Counted from the stretch's first letter, positions 1 through 9,252 are shown. The stretch is DNA of 64,000 bases from Streptomyces sp. NBC_01314 (GCF_041435215.1 NZ_CP108394.1:2976001-3040000), one strand, 5' to 3'. Translations and numbers: made by a program. The notes: generated by a model from the sequence alone, not told the origin.

Positions 1-58
1 CGGCCACCCCGGACCGGGCGACGGCCCTGTCGGGTGTCGCCTCCTCTGACGCAACGCA

Positions 59-83
59 GCGCCCCGGAGGAACTCCGGGGCGC
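59..83. terminator. Hairpin terminator after the lactonase-like gene
   Basis: Perfect 11-bp inverted repeat (59-69 with 73-83) and a 3-nt loop, lying 25 nt beyond the stop of the minus-strand gene ending at 108. There is no clear T-tract, as is usual for high-GC actinomycete terminators. Confidence 0.7.
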
Positions 84-107
84 CGCACCGCGGTGGCCGC
101 CTTCCCT

Positions 108-1322
108 TTACACCGCGGCGATGCCCTCCATGCCGGACTCGGCGAAGGCGGGTAGTCCCGTCGCGGTCGTGACCTTGGTGAGGGAGCCGTTCCTGCCGAC
201 GCGGAAGCCGTCGACCGTGCCGGAGACGGCGTTCTGCACGTACAGGAACTTCTCGTCCTCGGTCACGGCCAGGTCGATGACGCCCTGGGACAGGGCCGAC
301 GGCGGCGTCGCCACGCCGACGTCGTTGGTGAGCGCGAGGCGACCGCGCTTGTCCATGCGGTAGCCGCTGACCGTGGAGTTGCCGGTGTTGCCCCCATAGA
401 AGAAGTCACCGGCACGCTCCAGCCAGCACAGCGTCTCCTGGCCGTTGGCCAGCGGCCTCTGTACGACCTTCAGTGTGCCGTCGGCACGCACCTTGTACGT
501 ACTGACCGTCGACTTCTCCGCCTCGGCCACCAGCATCCGGCCGCCCTGGTCGAAGGTGATGGCGAACGGCACCCCACCGGCGGAGTCGTTGACGACCGGC
601 CGCCGCGCAGGGCGCCCGTCAGGCCGCAAGGGGAAGACCTCGACGGTGTTCGCGGACTTGGTGGTGACGACGAGCGCACGACCGTCCGGGGTGAACGCGA
701 CCTGGCCGGGCGAGCTACTGAACAGCGGCACCTTCTCGTTGTCCAGCCCGAGGGAGCGCTGCGAACCCCGCAGCGGCTTCAGCCCGTCGGCGGTGATCCG
801 GAAGCCCTGGACATTTCCCTCTCCGCCCGCGTTCATGACGTACGCCAGTTGGCCGGAGACGGCGATCGACGCCGGGAAGTCGCCCCCGGAAGCCACCATC
901 TGCCGGTCCGTCAGCTTCTGGCCCTCGACCCGGAACGAGGTCACCGTGCCGCTGCCCGCATTGACCGCCAGCAGCCGCCCCGACCGGTCGTCGTAGACGA
1001 GCGAGCCCTGGGAGGCGAGGGAGTCGGTCGGCGCGTCGATCTGGTCGCCGCCCTTGCCTCCGGTGGCGTATCGGCCCGCGGCGGTCAGCGTGCCGTCGTC
1101 GCCGCGCTTGAAGACGTGGATGGTGTTGCCGTCGAGTTCGTTGCCCTGCACGAACACGGCGTGATCGGCGCCGGCTTCCCCCGACCCCGCGTACCGGCGG
1201 CCGGTCTCCCCCGCCGAGGCGACGGTCACCGTGGCTACCGCCGCCGCCGCGGCGAGGACCGCGGCTGCACCGACGGTCAGCCGAACCTGTAGCGAGGACC
1301 TGCGCCTGGTGTGCCTGCTCAT
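108..1322 (-). CDS. Secreted lactonase-family beta-propeller protein
   Basis: A 404-aa protein with a basic N-terminus and one hydrophobic export segment (about residues 14-36). The rest consists of repeated propeller blades with motifs such as VYDDRSGRLLAVNAGSGTV and VAFTPDGRALVVTTKSANTV. This is the pattern of the lactonase family (PF10282, seven-bladed propeller, 6-phosphogluconolactonase-like fold). The frame could open 9 codons earlier, but the ATG at 1322 is preceded by GAGGAG at good spacing and is preferred. Many secreted actinomycete members have no proven substrate, so the fold is well supported and enzymatic activity is not. A strong hairpin follows the stop. It looks monocistronic. 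Confidence 0.85.
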   Translation of the reverse strand: MSRHTRRRSSLQVRLTVGAAAVLAAAAAVATVTVASAGETGRRYAGSGEAGADHAVFVQGNELDGNTIHVFKRGDDGTLTAAGRYATGGKGGDQIDAPTDSLASQGSLVYDDRSGRLLAVNAGSGTVTSFRVEGQKLTDRQMVASGGDFPASIAVSGQLAYVMNAGGEGNVQGFRITADGLKPLRGSQRSLGLDNEKVPLFSSSPGQVAFTPDGRALVVTTKSANTVEVFPLRPDGRPARRPVVNDSAGGVPFAITFDQGGRMLVAEAEKSTVSTYKVRADGTLKVVQRPLANGQETLCWLERAGDFFYGGNTGNSTVSGYRMDKRGRLALTNDVGVATPPSALSQGVIDLAVTEDEKFLYVQNAVSGTVDGFRVGRNGSLTKVTTATGLPAFAESGMEGIAAV

Positions 1323-1656
1323 ACGTCGCTCCTCAGACCCCTCCGCCACCCCGAACGGTGGTGGGCGGAGCCAGAGTTGCTGACGAGAGGCCTGTGGCTG
1401 AAGGGATTCCGACTCCGCGTCAGGTTCTCGTAATAACCCTGACGACTACGTGACGACCACTGCGGCCCATCGGGGCACCGCAGAGGCTCCGGCGCTGACG
1501 GTCACGCCCCTGGCGCCCCCCGTTTTGCGCTGTGCAATTATCTAGTGGGGGCCCATCCGGCGGCTCACCGCCCGGTGCCCAGGAGTGACGACGGCAGAAT
1601 ATCGAGGCGCAGGTCGGTGTGTCGGCCACCGGAACGCCGGACAGTAAGCCCCGCAT
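1323..1656. other. Intergenic region with no recognised gene
   Basis: Spacer between the lactonase gene and a short plus-strand frame. Several frames are open on both strands but none shows a family signature. The only notable site is the dyad at 1525-1537. Confidence 0.5.
1525..1537. promoter_or_regulatory. TTGC-N5-GCAA dyad
   Basis: The sequence TTGCGCTGTGCAA is a dyad with 4-bp arms. The same arm pattern recurs at 10155-10167 beside a MarR gene. Such AT-containing dyads are unusual in this G+C background, but 4-bp arms are short and the site could be chance. Confidence 0.25.
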
Positions 1657-1893
1657 GTGCGGCTGCCGTCGGCCCGGCCCGTCACCGCCCCGTCCGCCTG
1701 CCAGGACCTGACCCTGCCGGCGCCGGCTGGGGACGCGAGCCCTGTTACGGAAGACACGTTCCTGGGGTTCGGCCGCACCGCGGCCCTGGCCATGCTTGCG
1801 GTGGCGGTCGTCGTCATCGTGGGCGCGGGTGTCCTCACCGTGCGCACGCTCCGCGGAACCCGGACGGCGAAGGAGGAAAGGGCCACCGTGTGA
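1657..1893 (+). CDS. Possible small single-pass membrane protein
   Basis: A 78-aa frame from GTG at 1657. Residues about 37-63 form a hydrophobic helix (TAALAMLAVAVVVIVGAGVL) followed by a basic tail (RTLRGTRTAKEERATV), an orientation consistent with a membrane anchor and cytoplasmic tail. No convincing ribosome binding site precedes the GTG, so the true start may be later. A perfect hairpin begins 51 nt after the stop. No family is recognised, and it may be spurious. Confidence 0.35.
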   Translation: MRLPSARPVTAPSACQDLTLPAPAGDASPVTEDTFLGFGRTAALAMLAVAVVVIVGAGVLTVRTLRGTRTAKEERATV

Positions 1894-1944
1894 CACCGGC
1901 GCACACCGAGCGAACCGACTCCAGGCGACCGGATAGGAGAGGCC

Positions 1945-1967
1945 CGGCCCGGCGAACAGCCGGGCCG
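1945..1967. terminator. Hairpin between convergent genes
   Basis: Perfect 9-bp G/C stem (1945-1953 with 1959-1967) and a 5-nt loop, placed between the small plus-strand frame and the 3' end of the minus-strand DM13 gene. It could serve either direction. Confidence 0.6.
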
Positions 1968-2046
1968 GTGCCCAGCCGTGCAGTCGGTACCGCTCCACGG
2001 CTGATTCACGCCGGCACGCCGCACAGCCCGCGGACGAGTAACGCGG

Positions 2047-2619
2047 TCAGGCGTCGGCCAGTTCGGCGGCGCCGAAGGACACGTCGAAACGGTCGCACCA
2101 GATGCTGACGCTGGTGTAGCGGGAAGGGTCGACGTCGGGGGGCACGGTGTAGTTCTGACTGCCCTTGTTGCCTTTGAGCTTGCCGAGGTTGACGTACTCG
2201 CCGTCGTCGAAGACGCGCCAGCCGGCTGTGCCCTCCTTCACCTGTGCGTCGGTCAGCCACACGCGCAGGTCCGGGCCGTTGCTGGTGTCGAGGTTCTCCA
2301 GCCGTACGACGTGGGAGCCGTCGGCCAGCCGTACGAGCTTCACCGTGCCCGAGGTGGCGTGCTCGTGGCTGATCAGCTCACCGCTCGCCAGCGTCTGCGG
2401 CCCGGGAACCGGTGAGGGCGACATGGAGGGGGATGCCGAGGGCCCGGCCGTGGGTGAGGCCGACGTGGCCACGGCACCGGGCAGCGCCTCCTCCACGGTC
2501 TCGTCCTGCCACAGCTTCCACGGCTGGAACCAGTACAGCCCGAGACCGACGCCGACGACCGCCAGCACCAGGCCCCCGATGACCAACGGCCTGCCCAGCA
2601 GCTTCCGCACACGTTCCAT
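2047..2619 (-). CDS. Membrane-anchored DM13-domain protein
   Basis: A 190-aa protein. Residues about 8-30 form a transmembrane segment (RPLVIGGLVLAVVGVGLGLY). A Ser/Pro-rich linker follows (about 45-72), then a C-terminal domain beginning GELISHEHATSGTVKLV, containing GPDLRVWLTDA and ending in IWCDRFDVSFGAAEL. These match the DM13 domain, which is found in extracytoplasmic proteins and has been proposed to act in electron transfer, with a conserved Cys late in the domain (the IWC here). The ATG at 2619 is chosen because an in-frame ATG 13 codons upstream has no ribosome binding site and would add a polar stretch. The partner and substrate are unknown. Confidence 0.8.
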   Translation of the reverse strand: MERVRKLLGRPLVIGGLVLAVVGVGLGLYWFQPWKLWQDETVEEALPGAVATSASPTAGPSASPSMSPSPVPGPQTLASGELISHEHATSGTVKLVRLADGSHVVRLENLDTSNGPDLRVWLTDAQVKEGTAGWRVFDDGEYVNLGKLKGNKGSQNYTVPPDVDPSRYTSVSIWCDRFDVSFGAAELADA

Positions 2620-3078
2620 GCCCGCCCCGTTTCCAGAGAACTTTCCGTCGCTCCCCATTCAACGGGCCAGGAAGACGCCATGAAACCCGCGAGAGATGAC
2701 GGAACACTTACGTCGCCGCGGCCGTGCCCCATTGCACGTGCCCATCCCGTAGATGTCCGGTGAACGGTTCTCGACCTCCGCATAACGGTCCGATCTCGCT
2801 CGCTGGCAGTTTCGGCGGTAACCGCAGGTTACGTGATCCGCGTCACTAAAGAGTGAGTAAAGGGCGTGGTAGAACTGCGCAACTCCGCAGGTGGCGTCGC
2901 TCGTCGCCGCAGCGCGGAGCGGTCGGCATGCACCGGCAGCACGACCAGGGCGTTCACGATCCGCATGCGCGGATCGCAGGCCCAGCGTCGCCGATCGGAC
3001 GACGACGTTCGTTCAGAGACCGCCCGCCAACCGACGGCACTCCCCGTGCCCCGGTCCCGCACCATCGAGGTAGCCACC

Positions 3079-4614
3079 GTGTCACTCGACTCCGTCACCC
3101 AGTCCGTCGACGAAGCCGTCAGCGACTTCTTCGAACCCATAGCCAAGTGGCTCGGGGAAGTCGTCTTCTACGCCGTTCCCGTCGGCGGAACGGACCTGCC
3201 CCTCATCGTCGCCTGGCTCGTCGTCGCCGGCCTGGTCTTCACCGGCTGGTTCGGGTTCGTGCAGGTCCGCAAGTTCAGACTCGCCGTCGACGTGGTGCGC
3301 GGGAAGTACGACGAGAAGGGGTCGGCCGGCGAGGTCAACCACTTCCAGGCGCTGACCGCCGCCGTCTCCGGCACGGTCGGCCTCGGCAACATCGCCGGTG
3401 TAGCCGTCGCCGTCTCCATCGGCGGTCCCGGCGCGACGTTCTGGATGATCCTGTGCGGCCTGCTCGGCATGGCCACCAAGTTCGTCGAGGTCACCCTCGG
3501 CGTGAAGTACCGCGAGGTGCACGCCGACGGCACGGTCTCCGGCGGCCCGATGCACTACCTGCCCAAGGGCCTCGCCGACCGATTCGGCGCCAACGGCAAG
3601 AAGCTCGGCAAGGTCCTCGCGGTCCTCGCCTCCTTCATGATCCTCTTCTTCGGACTCTTCGGTGGCAACCTCTTCCAGGTCAACCAGTCCTACGCGCAGC
3701 TGGTCTCCGTCACGGGCGGCGAGGACGGCCTGATCGGCTCCTCCGCCGGCGCCTTGTTCTTCGGCATCCTCGTCGCCGCGCTCGTCGGCATCGTGTTGCT
3801 CGGCGGCATCCGCTCCATCGCCAACGTCACCAGCAGGCTCGTGCCCGCCATGGCCGGCATCTACATCGCGGCCTGCCTGGTCGTCATCCTGGTGCACGTC
3901 ACCGACGTCCCGTCCGCGATCGGCACGATCATCGAGGGCGCCTTCAACCCGGAGGGTGTCGCCGGCGGCGTACTCGGCGCGCTGATCATCGGCTTCAAGC
4001 GGGCCGCGTTCTCCAACGAGGCGGGGCTGGGCTCCGCGCCGATCGCCCACTCCGCGGTGAAGACCAAGCACCCTGCCAGCGAGGGCCTGGTCGCCCTGCT
4101 GGAGCCGTTCATCGACACCGTCGTCATCTGCACGATGACCGCGCTCACCATCGTCATCGCCAACCCGGCCAGTTGGGCCGAGGCCCGCACCGACAACTCC
4201 ATCGGCGGCGTCACCATCACCTCCGACGCCTTCGAGACGGTCCTGCCCTGGTTCCCCTACATCCTCACCGTCGCGGTGATGCTGTTCGCCATCTCCACCG
4301 TGCTGACGTGGGGCTACTACGGCCTCAAGGCATGGACGTACCTCTTCGGCCGCAGCAGGGCCAGCGAGCTGACGTACAAGGTCGTCTACACCCTGTTCGC
4401 GATCACCGGTTCGCTGCTGACCCTGCAGACCCTCATCGACATGGCCGACGCGGTGCTCTTCATGCTCGCCGTCATCAACATCATCGGCCTGTACCTCCTC
4501 GCCCCCGTCGTCAAGCGCGAGCTCAACTCCTTCCTGGAGTTCGTCCGCGCCCGCGACGCCGGTGAGATCACCGATGGCGACGATGACCAGGAGTCGGTGA
4601 AGACCACCGTCTGA
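3079..4614 (+). CDS. AGCS-family sodium:alanine symporter
   Basis: A 511-aa polytopic membrane protein. The segment GTVGLGNIAGVAVAVSIGGP followed by GATFWMI is the signature of the alanine or glycine:cation symporter family (AlsT/DagA type), and many further hydrophobic helices extend to about residue 480. FSNEAGLGSAPIAHSA is another conserved family block. The frame is open upstream to 2866, but GTG at 3079 has GAGGTAGCCACC in front and begins with the expected amphipathic N-terminus. It should import L-alanine or glycine with Na+ at the cytoplasmic membrane. The C-terminus is acidic (DGDDDQESVK). It appears monocistronic. Confidence 0.93.
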   Translation: MSLDSVTQSVDEAVSDFFEPIAKWLGEVVFYAVPVGGTDLPLIVAWLVVAGLVFTGWFGFVQVRKFRLAVDVVRGKYDEKGSAGEVNHFQALTAAVSGTVGLGNIAGVAVAVSIGGPGATFWMILCGLLGMATKFVEVTLGVKYREVHADGTVSGGPMHYLPKGLADRFGANGKKLGKVLAVLASFMILFFGLFGGNLFQVNQSYAQLVSVTGGEDGLIGSSAGALFFGILVAALVGIVLLGGIRSIANVTSRLVPAMAGIYIAACLVVILVHVTDVPSAIGTIIEGAFNPEGVAGGVLGALIIGFKRAAFSNEAGLGSAPIAHSAVKTKHPASEGLVALLEPFIDTVVICTMTALTIVIANPASWAEARTDNSIGGVTITSDAFETVLPWFPYILTVAVMLFAISTVLTWGYYGLKAWTYLFGRSRASELTYKVVYTLFAITGSLLTLQTLIDMADAVLFMLAVINIIGLYLLAPVVKRELNSFLEFVRARDAGEITDGDDDQESVKTTV

Positions 4615-4631
4615 CCGCCCCTGCGGCCCGG

Positions 4632-4680
4632 CTCCCGAGCGAAGCGAGATGGGGGCCCCGGCCGAAGGCTGGGGGAGGGT
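4632..4680. repeat. Dispersed intergenic hairpin downstream of the symporter
   Basis: An imperfect inverted repeat beginning CTCCCGAGCGAAGCGAG and closing GGCTGGGGGAGGG. It resembles the short G/C-rich hairpin elements common between Streptomyces genes. It may terminate the symporter transcript. The rest of 4615-5032 shows no recognisable gene. Confidence 0.5.
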
Positions 4681-5032
4681 CCGTGCACATCGCGCCTTGG
4701 TTGTGTACGGACCCGCTCGTTGTACGGGCCTGTTCGGCGGACCGCCGGCCGGCCAGAACACCTACCCGGACCGTGGCTGAGGACCAGCAGCCGGGCCGCC
4801 TCTTCCACCTCACCAACGTCCAGCGCGCCGTCGCTGAGCTTGGAGAGCGCGTTGAACCACTGAGGGGCCAGGTCCGCATCGGCCATCGCTGATGGCTCAG
4901 CAGCTCCAGCCGCTCCGAAGCGACGCACACCTGCGGATCATAAGATGAGCCTCACAATCCGGATCCGGTCACTCTTCAGGGCGGCTTCCGCACGCGAGCC
5001 GCGAGGAACGCCGCCGACAGAAGGGGGAGAGC

Positions 5033-5518
5033 ATGGGCGCGCCACGCCTGAGCAGCACACCGTTGCCGGGAATCGGTGTCCGCTACGACCTGACGACGCG
5101 GGAGAACCGCCGCCTGTCCGTGGTCGCCCACCGGGACGGGCCGCGCACGATCAGCGCGTACCGGGAGGACGACCCGGACGCGTGCGCCCTGTCCGTACAG
5201 CTGACCGCCGAGGAGGCGGAAGCCCTCATCGACGCTCTGATGCCGGCCCACCACAACCCGAACCTGCTGTCCACCACCGGCCTGGGGCTCGTGGCCGAGC
5301 GCATCGAGCTGACGGCCGCATCGCACTGGAACGGGCGCCTGCTGGGCGAGACCCGGATGCGCACCGAGACCGGCGCCTCGATCGTTGCCGTGCTGCGCCG
5401 GGCCGAGGCCATTCCCTCCCCCACACCGGGCTTCCGGCTCGCTGGCGGTGACACGCTCATCGTCATCGGCACCCGCGAAGGCGTGGAGACGGCCGCCGCG
5501 ATACTCGGGCGGGAGTGA
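5033..5518 (+). CDS. RCK-C regulatory subunit of a cation/proton antiporter (KhtT/CpeA-like)
   Basis: A 161-aa soluble protein. The N-terminal half (about 10-75) is a small alpha/beta domain. The C-terminal half, ending GFRLAGGDTLIVIGTREGVE and TAAAILGRE, is an RCK-C (TrkA-C) ligand-binding domain. Its stop overlaps the start of the antiporter gene (GTGA), which indicates translational coupling and a shared complex. This arrangement is that of Bacillus KhtT-KhtU and of Streptomyces CpeA-CpeB, where the RCK-C subunit binds cyclic di-AMP and activates the exchanger. Binding of c-di-AMP here is inferred from that homology. The ATG at 5033 follows GGGGGAGAGC. Confidence 0.85.
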   Translation: MGAPRLSSTPLPGIGVRYDLTTRENRRLSVVAHRDGPRTISAYREDDPDACALSVQLTAEEAEALIDALMPAHHNPNLLSTTGLGLVAERIELTAASHWNGRLLGETRMRTETGASIVAVLRRAEAIPSPTPGFRLAGGDTLIVIGTREGVETAAAILGRE

Positions 5519-6777
5519 CCGTCGTGCACTCCTCCGCGGTCTTCCTGATCGAGTTCGGCTGCATCATCCTGGCCCTCGGGCTGCTCGGCCGGTTCGCCGG
5601 ACGCTTCCGGTTCTCCCCGATTCCGCTGTACCTGCTGGCCGGACTCGCCTTCGGCAACGGCGGGCTGCTGCCGCTGGGGTCCAGCGAGGAGTTCGTTGCC
5701 ATCGGCGCCGAGATCGGCGTCATCCTGCTGCTGCTCATGCTGGGCCTGGAGTACACCGCCAGCGACCTGGTCTCCAACCTCAAGACCCACTACCCCGCCG
5801 GTCTCGTCGACGCCCTCCTCAACGCCCTGCCCGGCGCCGCCATGGCGTTGCTGCTGGGCTGGGGGCCGGTCGCCGCCGTCGTCCTGGCCGGCGTCACCTG
5901 GGTCTCCTCCTCCGGCGTCATCGCCAAGGTCCTCGGCGACCTCGGCCGCCTGGGCAACCGCGAAACCCCGACCGTCCTGAGCATCCTCGTCCTCGAAGAC
6001 CTCTCCATGGCGGTCTACCTGCCCATCCTCACCGCCCTGCTGGCCGGGGCCGGCCTGGCGGCAGGCAGCGTCACACTCGCCATCGCCCTCGGCGCGGCTG
6101 CCCTCGTCCTGGTCCTCGCGGTCCGCTACGGCCGCCACATCTCCCGCTTCGTCTCCAGCGACGACCCCGAGAAGCTCCTCCTCGTGGTCCTGGGCCTGAC
6201 CCTGGTGATCGCCGGACTCGCCCAGCAGCTGAACGTGTCCGCCGCCGTGGGCTCCTTCCTCGTCGGCATCGCCCTGTCCGGCGAGGTCGCCGACGGCGCG
6301 CACAGCCTCCTGGCCCCGCTGCGGGACCTGTTCGCCGCGGTGTTCTTCGTCTTCTTCGGCTTGAACACCGACCCCGCCAGCATCCCGCCCGTCCTGCTGC
6401 CCGCCCTCGCCCTGGCCGTCGTCACCGCCTGCACGAAGATCGCCACCGGCTACTGGGCCGCCAAACGTGCCGGCATCGCCGCCAAGGGCCGCTGGCGAGC
6501 CGGCGGCGCCCTCGTCGCGCGCGGCGAGTTCTCCATCGTGATCGCCGGACTCGCCGTCGCCGCCGGCATCGAACGGTCCCTCGGCCCGCTGGCCACCGCC
6601 TACGTCCTGATCCTCGTCCTCCTCGGCCCACTCACCGCCCGCTACACCGAACCGCTGGCCACACGTCTGCTCAGGCATCGCCGCCCACGACCCGCCCCGA
6701 AGCCCGACGACACCACACCGCCGCCGGCGGACGCGTACGAGACCATCAGCGATCAGGACGCCGTCGGCCACGCGTGA
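5515..6777 (+). CDS. CPA2-type cation/proton antiporter (KhtU/CpeB-like)
   Basis: A 420-aa protein with about 12 hydrophobic helices and no attached RCK domain, as expected when the regulatory subunit is separate. Conserved CPA2 features include the early motif GRFAGRFRFSPIPLYLLAGL, EIGVILLLLMLGLEYT, GVTWVSSSGVIAKVL and LVARGEFSIVIAG near the end. Together with the upstream RCK-C subunit it should exchange K+ or Na+ for H+ across the cytoplasmic membrane. The GTG at 5515 overlaps the upstream stop. GTG at 5524 is an equally possible start. The last 35 residues are a polar Pro/Asp-rich tail. Confidence 0.9.
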   Translation: MTVVHSSAVFLIEFGCIILALGLLGRFAGRFRFSPIPLYLLAGLAFGNGGLLPLGSSEEFVAIGAEIGVILLLLMLGLEYTASDLVSNLKTHYPAGLVDALLNALPGAAMALLLGWGPVAAVVLAGVTWVSSSGVIAKVLGDLGRLGNRETPTVLSILVLEDLSMAVYLPILTALLAGAGLAAGSVTLAIALGAAALVLVLAVRYGRHISRFVSSDDPEKLLLVVLGLTLVIAGLAQQLNVSAAVGSFLVGIALSGEVADGAHSLLAPLRDLFAAVFFVFFGLNTDPASIPPVLLPALALAVVTACTKIATGYWAAKRAGIAAKGRWRAGGALVARGEFSIVIAGLAVAAGIERSLGPLATAYVLILVLLGPLTARYTEPLATRLLRHRRPRPAPKPDDTTPPPADAYETISDQDAVGHA

Positions 6778-6879
6778 CGATCGCGCGTGGGACTGCTTGC
6801 AGCAGACAAGCCCGAGCCTCAGGCCGCGGACTCCAGGCCGTCATTTCACAGAGATCGATGCGACCACGCAGATGGATCC

Positions 6880-7198
6880 CACCAGCACTCCGGACAGCAA
6901 CCATGCGCTGTTGGATGGTTGCGTTCGCCAAACCCGTTTCGGTCCGAGGCGGAGCTTTCAACGGCCGATGCGATGTCCGGTCCAGCATGTGCCTGATCCA
7001 GGCAGCGATGGTGTCCGCGCGGGCCGGCAGCGGGTCCGTTCCTTCCGCTGCACAGAACCGCAGGTGGTCCTCGACCGCCCGCCCGTATGCGTCGTTCGTG
7101 TTGGGTGCTCGCCCGATGTTGGCTGTGAACTGCAGCCACCGGCGAGCCAGTTGATGCTCTGCGACAGTGGGGAACTTGCCCCACGGGATAGGGGCCAT
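6880..7198 (-). pseudogene. Remnant of a tyrosine integrase, N-terminal SAM-like domain
   Basis: Starting at ATG 7198 the translation contains TVAEHQLARRWLQFTANIGR, APNTNDAYGRAVEDHLRFC and ATIQQRMVAVRS. This is the SAM-like core-binding domain of phage-type site-specific integrases. The frame then loses similarity near 6890 and the catalytic domain is absent. No attachment site is visible. Two further integrase remnants occur at 32.7-33.0 and 45.4-46.1 kb. The gene is non-functional. Confidence 0.65.
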
Positions 7199-7271
7199 AA
7201 CTGCACGGTAAGGGCTTGTAGCCGTGACCGCGCGTAGCTGACAGGATCTGACTCATCGAGCGCGAGGAGGC

Positions 7272-7526
7272 ATGAAGATGAACCATCGGGACCGCGCGAT
7301 AGCCCGATCCGTAGCTCGCTACTGGGCACAGCGGCTGTTCGGAATAGTCGCCATCGGTTCCTTGACACTGTTGGGCCTGGTCGCGCTGACGAACGGACCC
7401 GAGACGTTCATCTTCTTCCTCAAGCGAGGCAGCCTGTCGCCACTCATCGAGATCTTCGTTGTAGCGACGTCGGCATGGCTGCTCCTGATGGCTGGGGCGC
7501 GCGCCAATCGACACGAAACGGCCTAA
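7272..7526 (+). CDS. Small two-helix membrane protein
   Basis: An 84-aa protein with a basic N-terminus and two hydrophobic segments (about 22-43 and 58-76). The ATG at 7272 has an excellent ribosome binding site (GAGGAGGC directly upstream). A second ATG two codons later is also possible. G+C is a little lower than in its neighbours, and it lies between two mobile-element remnants. It is not recognised as a known family and its function is unknown. Confidence 0.55.
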   Translation: MKMNHRDRAIARSVARYWAQRLFGIVAIGSLTLLGLVALTNGPETFIFFLKRGSLSPLIEIFVVATSAWLLLMAGARANRHETA

Positions 7527-7599
7527 TTCTGAGCTGCCCGTGGACGCCAAGATGATCTCTACCTTCGAATGCGTACTCGTAGCCGACCCGCATGAAGCA

Positions 7600-7990
7600 T
7601 CCGGAGTTCTCGGCTCCGGCGCGGTGTATTGGGCGTCCTGGGCGAGGAGGTAGTCGGCACGCTCGCGCTGGGTGCCGTCCACCGCGAAGCCGCGCAGCCC
7701 GGTAGCCTTCGGGCGGCGGTCTGCGAGCCCACTCCCGATAGCCAGGTCCAGCACGTCGCCGTCGAGGCGGGCCAGCAGTCGGCGGAACGAGATCTCGGCG
7801 GGCAGGACCCGCCTGGGGCAGAAGCGGATCGAGGTCGGCACCGACCTGTTCCAGCCCAAACCCAGGCGCATCAGCGGTCCATTCGCCGACCGCCGACAGC
7901 GAGGTCGCTGCACCCAACGCGCGTGCGGTGAGAGCGAGCACGACGGCCAAACGGTGGCGCACCCCTCAGGGGTCAACACTTCGGCCGCAC
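7600..7990 (-). pseudogene. Remnant of an ISAs1-family transposase, N-terminal part, frameshifted
   Basis: Two minus-strand frames together give an ISAs1-type N-terminus. One reads RGVRHRLAVVLALTARALGA and SLSAVGEWTADAP. The other continues with LPAEISFRRLLARLDGDVLD and GLRGFAVDGTQRERA, corresponding to the usual FRR.L.RLDGD.LD and VAVDGKTLRGAR blocks. The frame change near 7870 and loss of the rest of the gene show it is dead. Confidence 0.6.
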
Positions 7991-8472
7991 CCGCCGCCAA
8001 TTGACACCGAACCCTGCTCCTGCCGACGGCCTCGTCGCCGCCTTCGGCTCCGACACCCTCTTCTCCTGCAAGGCCGACGCCCGTCCCTGCCCTTTGGAAC
8101 ACGGCGTCAAGGTGTATCCCGACCCCCACCGCAGCGACGGGCCACGCCTGTCACCCGACACTCGGGAAACGGTCGAGCACGGCGGCAACCTCGCCCTGCG
8201 CACCGGGACACCCGGCGGCGGATCAGCCCGGGACGGCCCGTTCGAGGCGACAGGGGCTCGAACGGGTAGAGGGACGGCCATTCCGCGTTCTCGCAGGTCG
8301 GAGCGGATCGCGTTCTGGCCGCAACGCGCCCAGCCCGAGCACACTGCAAATTTTACCCAGCGCAATGATTCATTCGCCCGTCCCGTCCGTATCTCCTGGC
8401 GACCCAGCCGCACGGCGAGTCCGGCACACCACGTCGGACTCGCCGTGCGGCCACCCGCAGCCAGGAGATGCC
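7991..8472. other. Intergenic region with no recognised gene
   Basis: Several frames are open by composition, but no motif, ribosome binding site or hydrophobic pattern supports a gene. It probably includes degraded sequence adjoining the ISAs1 remnant and the promoter of the downstream DUF4142 gene. Confidence 0.4.
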
Positions 8473-9231
8473 ATGAGTCGTACGTGGAGCATCGGAACGA
8501 TCTTCGTGAGTGGTGGTCTCCTGCTGACCGTCGCCGCGCTCGCCTACCCCGCCATGGTGGGGGTCGAGAAAGCGGCCACGGGCTCGGACCGGATCATCGC
8601 CAACACCCGGTACGGCCCGCTGACGGAGGCCGACCGGGACTTCGTCGTCAAGGTGCGTGCCGCCGGGCTGTGGGAGTACCCGCTCGGCGAGATGGCCATG
8701 GAGCGTGGTACGACGCCGGAGATGAAGGAGGCCGGCAAGCATCTGGTCGTCGGGCACGCCGGCCTCGACGAGCTGTGCCGCAAGATCGCTCCCGAGCTGA
8801 ACATCACCCTCAACAACCAGGCGAGCCCGCAACAGCAGCAGTTCGTGGCGACCGTCGACGCGGCCACCGGCAAGGAGTTCGACTCCACCGCGGTGCAGAT
8901 CATGCGCGTCACGCACGGTCAGATCTTCCCGACCATCGCCAAGATCCGGGCCAGCACGAGGAACACCATGGTGCGCCAGCTCGCCGACCTGGCCAACGAC
9001 ACCGTGCTCGACCACATCACCGTGCTGGAGAAGACCGGTCTCGTGAACCACGACCAGGTCAACTACCAGCAGACCAACCCGCCGAAGATCCCCAGCGAGC
9101 AGGCCACCCCGCCCGTGCCCCAGCAGGGAGCCCCGATGGTCGTCCTGACGCCTCGCCCGGACCTCAACGTGCAGACCGCCGCCCCGACGGCCAGTCCGAC
9201 AGCCGGCGCGTCGCCGTCGCCGGCGGAGTGA
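8473..9231 (+). CDS. Secreted or membrane-anchored DUF4142 protein
   Basis: A 252-aa protein. An N-terminal hydrophobic export or anchor segment (about 7-25) is followed by LTEADRDFVVKVRAAGLWEY, PLGEMAMERGTTPEMKEAGK and HLVVGHAGLDELCRKIA. This is the DUF4142 pattern (PF13628, a ferritin-like four-helix bundle, extracytoplasmic in most members). The C-terminal 50 residues are a Pro/Ser/Thr-rich tail. The ATG at 8473 follows CCAGGAG; the frame extends upstream without support. Members are often stress-associated but the biochemical role is unknown. Confidence 0.85.
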   Translation: MSRTWSIGTIFVSGGLLLTVAALAYPAMVGVEKAATGSDRIIANTRYGPLTEADRDFVVKVRAAGLWEYPLGEMAMERGTTPEMKEAGKHLVVGHAGLDELCRKIAPELNITLNNQASPQQQQFVATVDAATGKEFDSTAVQIMRVTHGQIFPTIAKIRASTRNTMVRQLADLANDTVLDHITVLEKTGLVNHDQVNYQQTNPPKIPSEQATPPVPQQGAPMVVLTPRPDLNVQTAAPTASPTAGASPSPAE

Positions 9232-9252
9232 CACGGCCACCGGTTCACCGCG

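Noticed and set aside
4568..4930. A 120-codon minus-strand frame after the symporter
   Set aside because: It overlaps the end of the symporter gene and the hairpin repeat, with no coding signature.
5083..6771. A 562-codon antisense frame over the RCK-C/antiporter pair
   Set aside because: Gly/Glu/Asp-rich reverse shadow of two clear genes.
6846..8129. A 427-codon minus-strand frame
   Set aside because: It strings together ISAs1 and integrase debris and spacer. Only short parts are family-like, and they are listed as pseudogenes.
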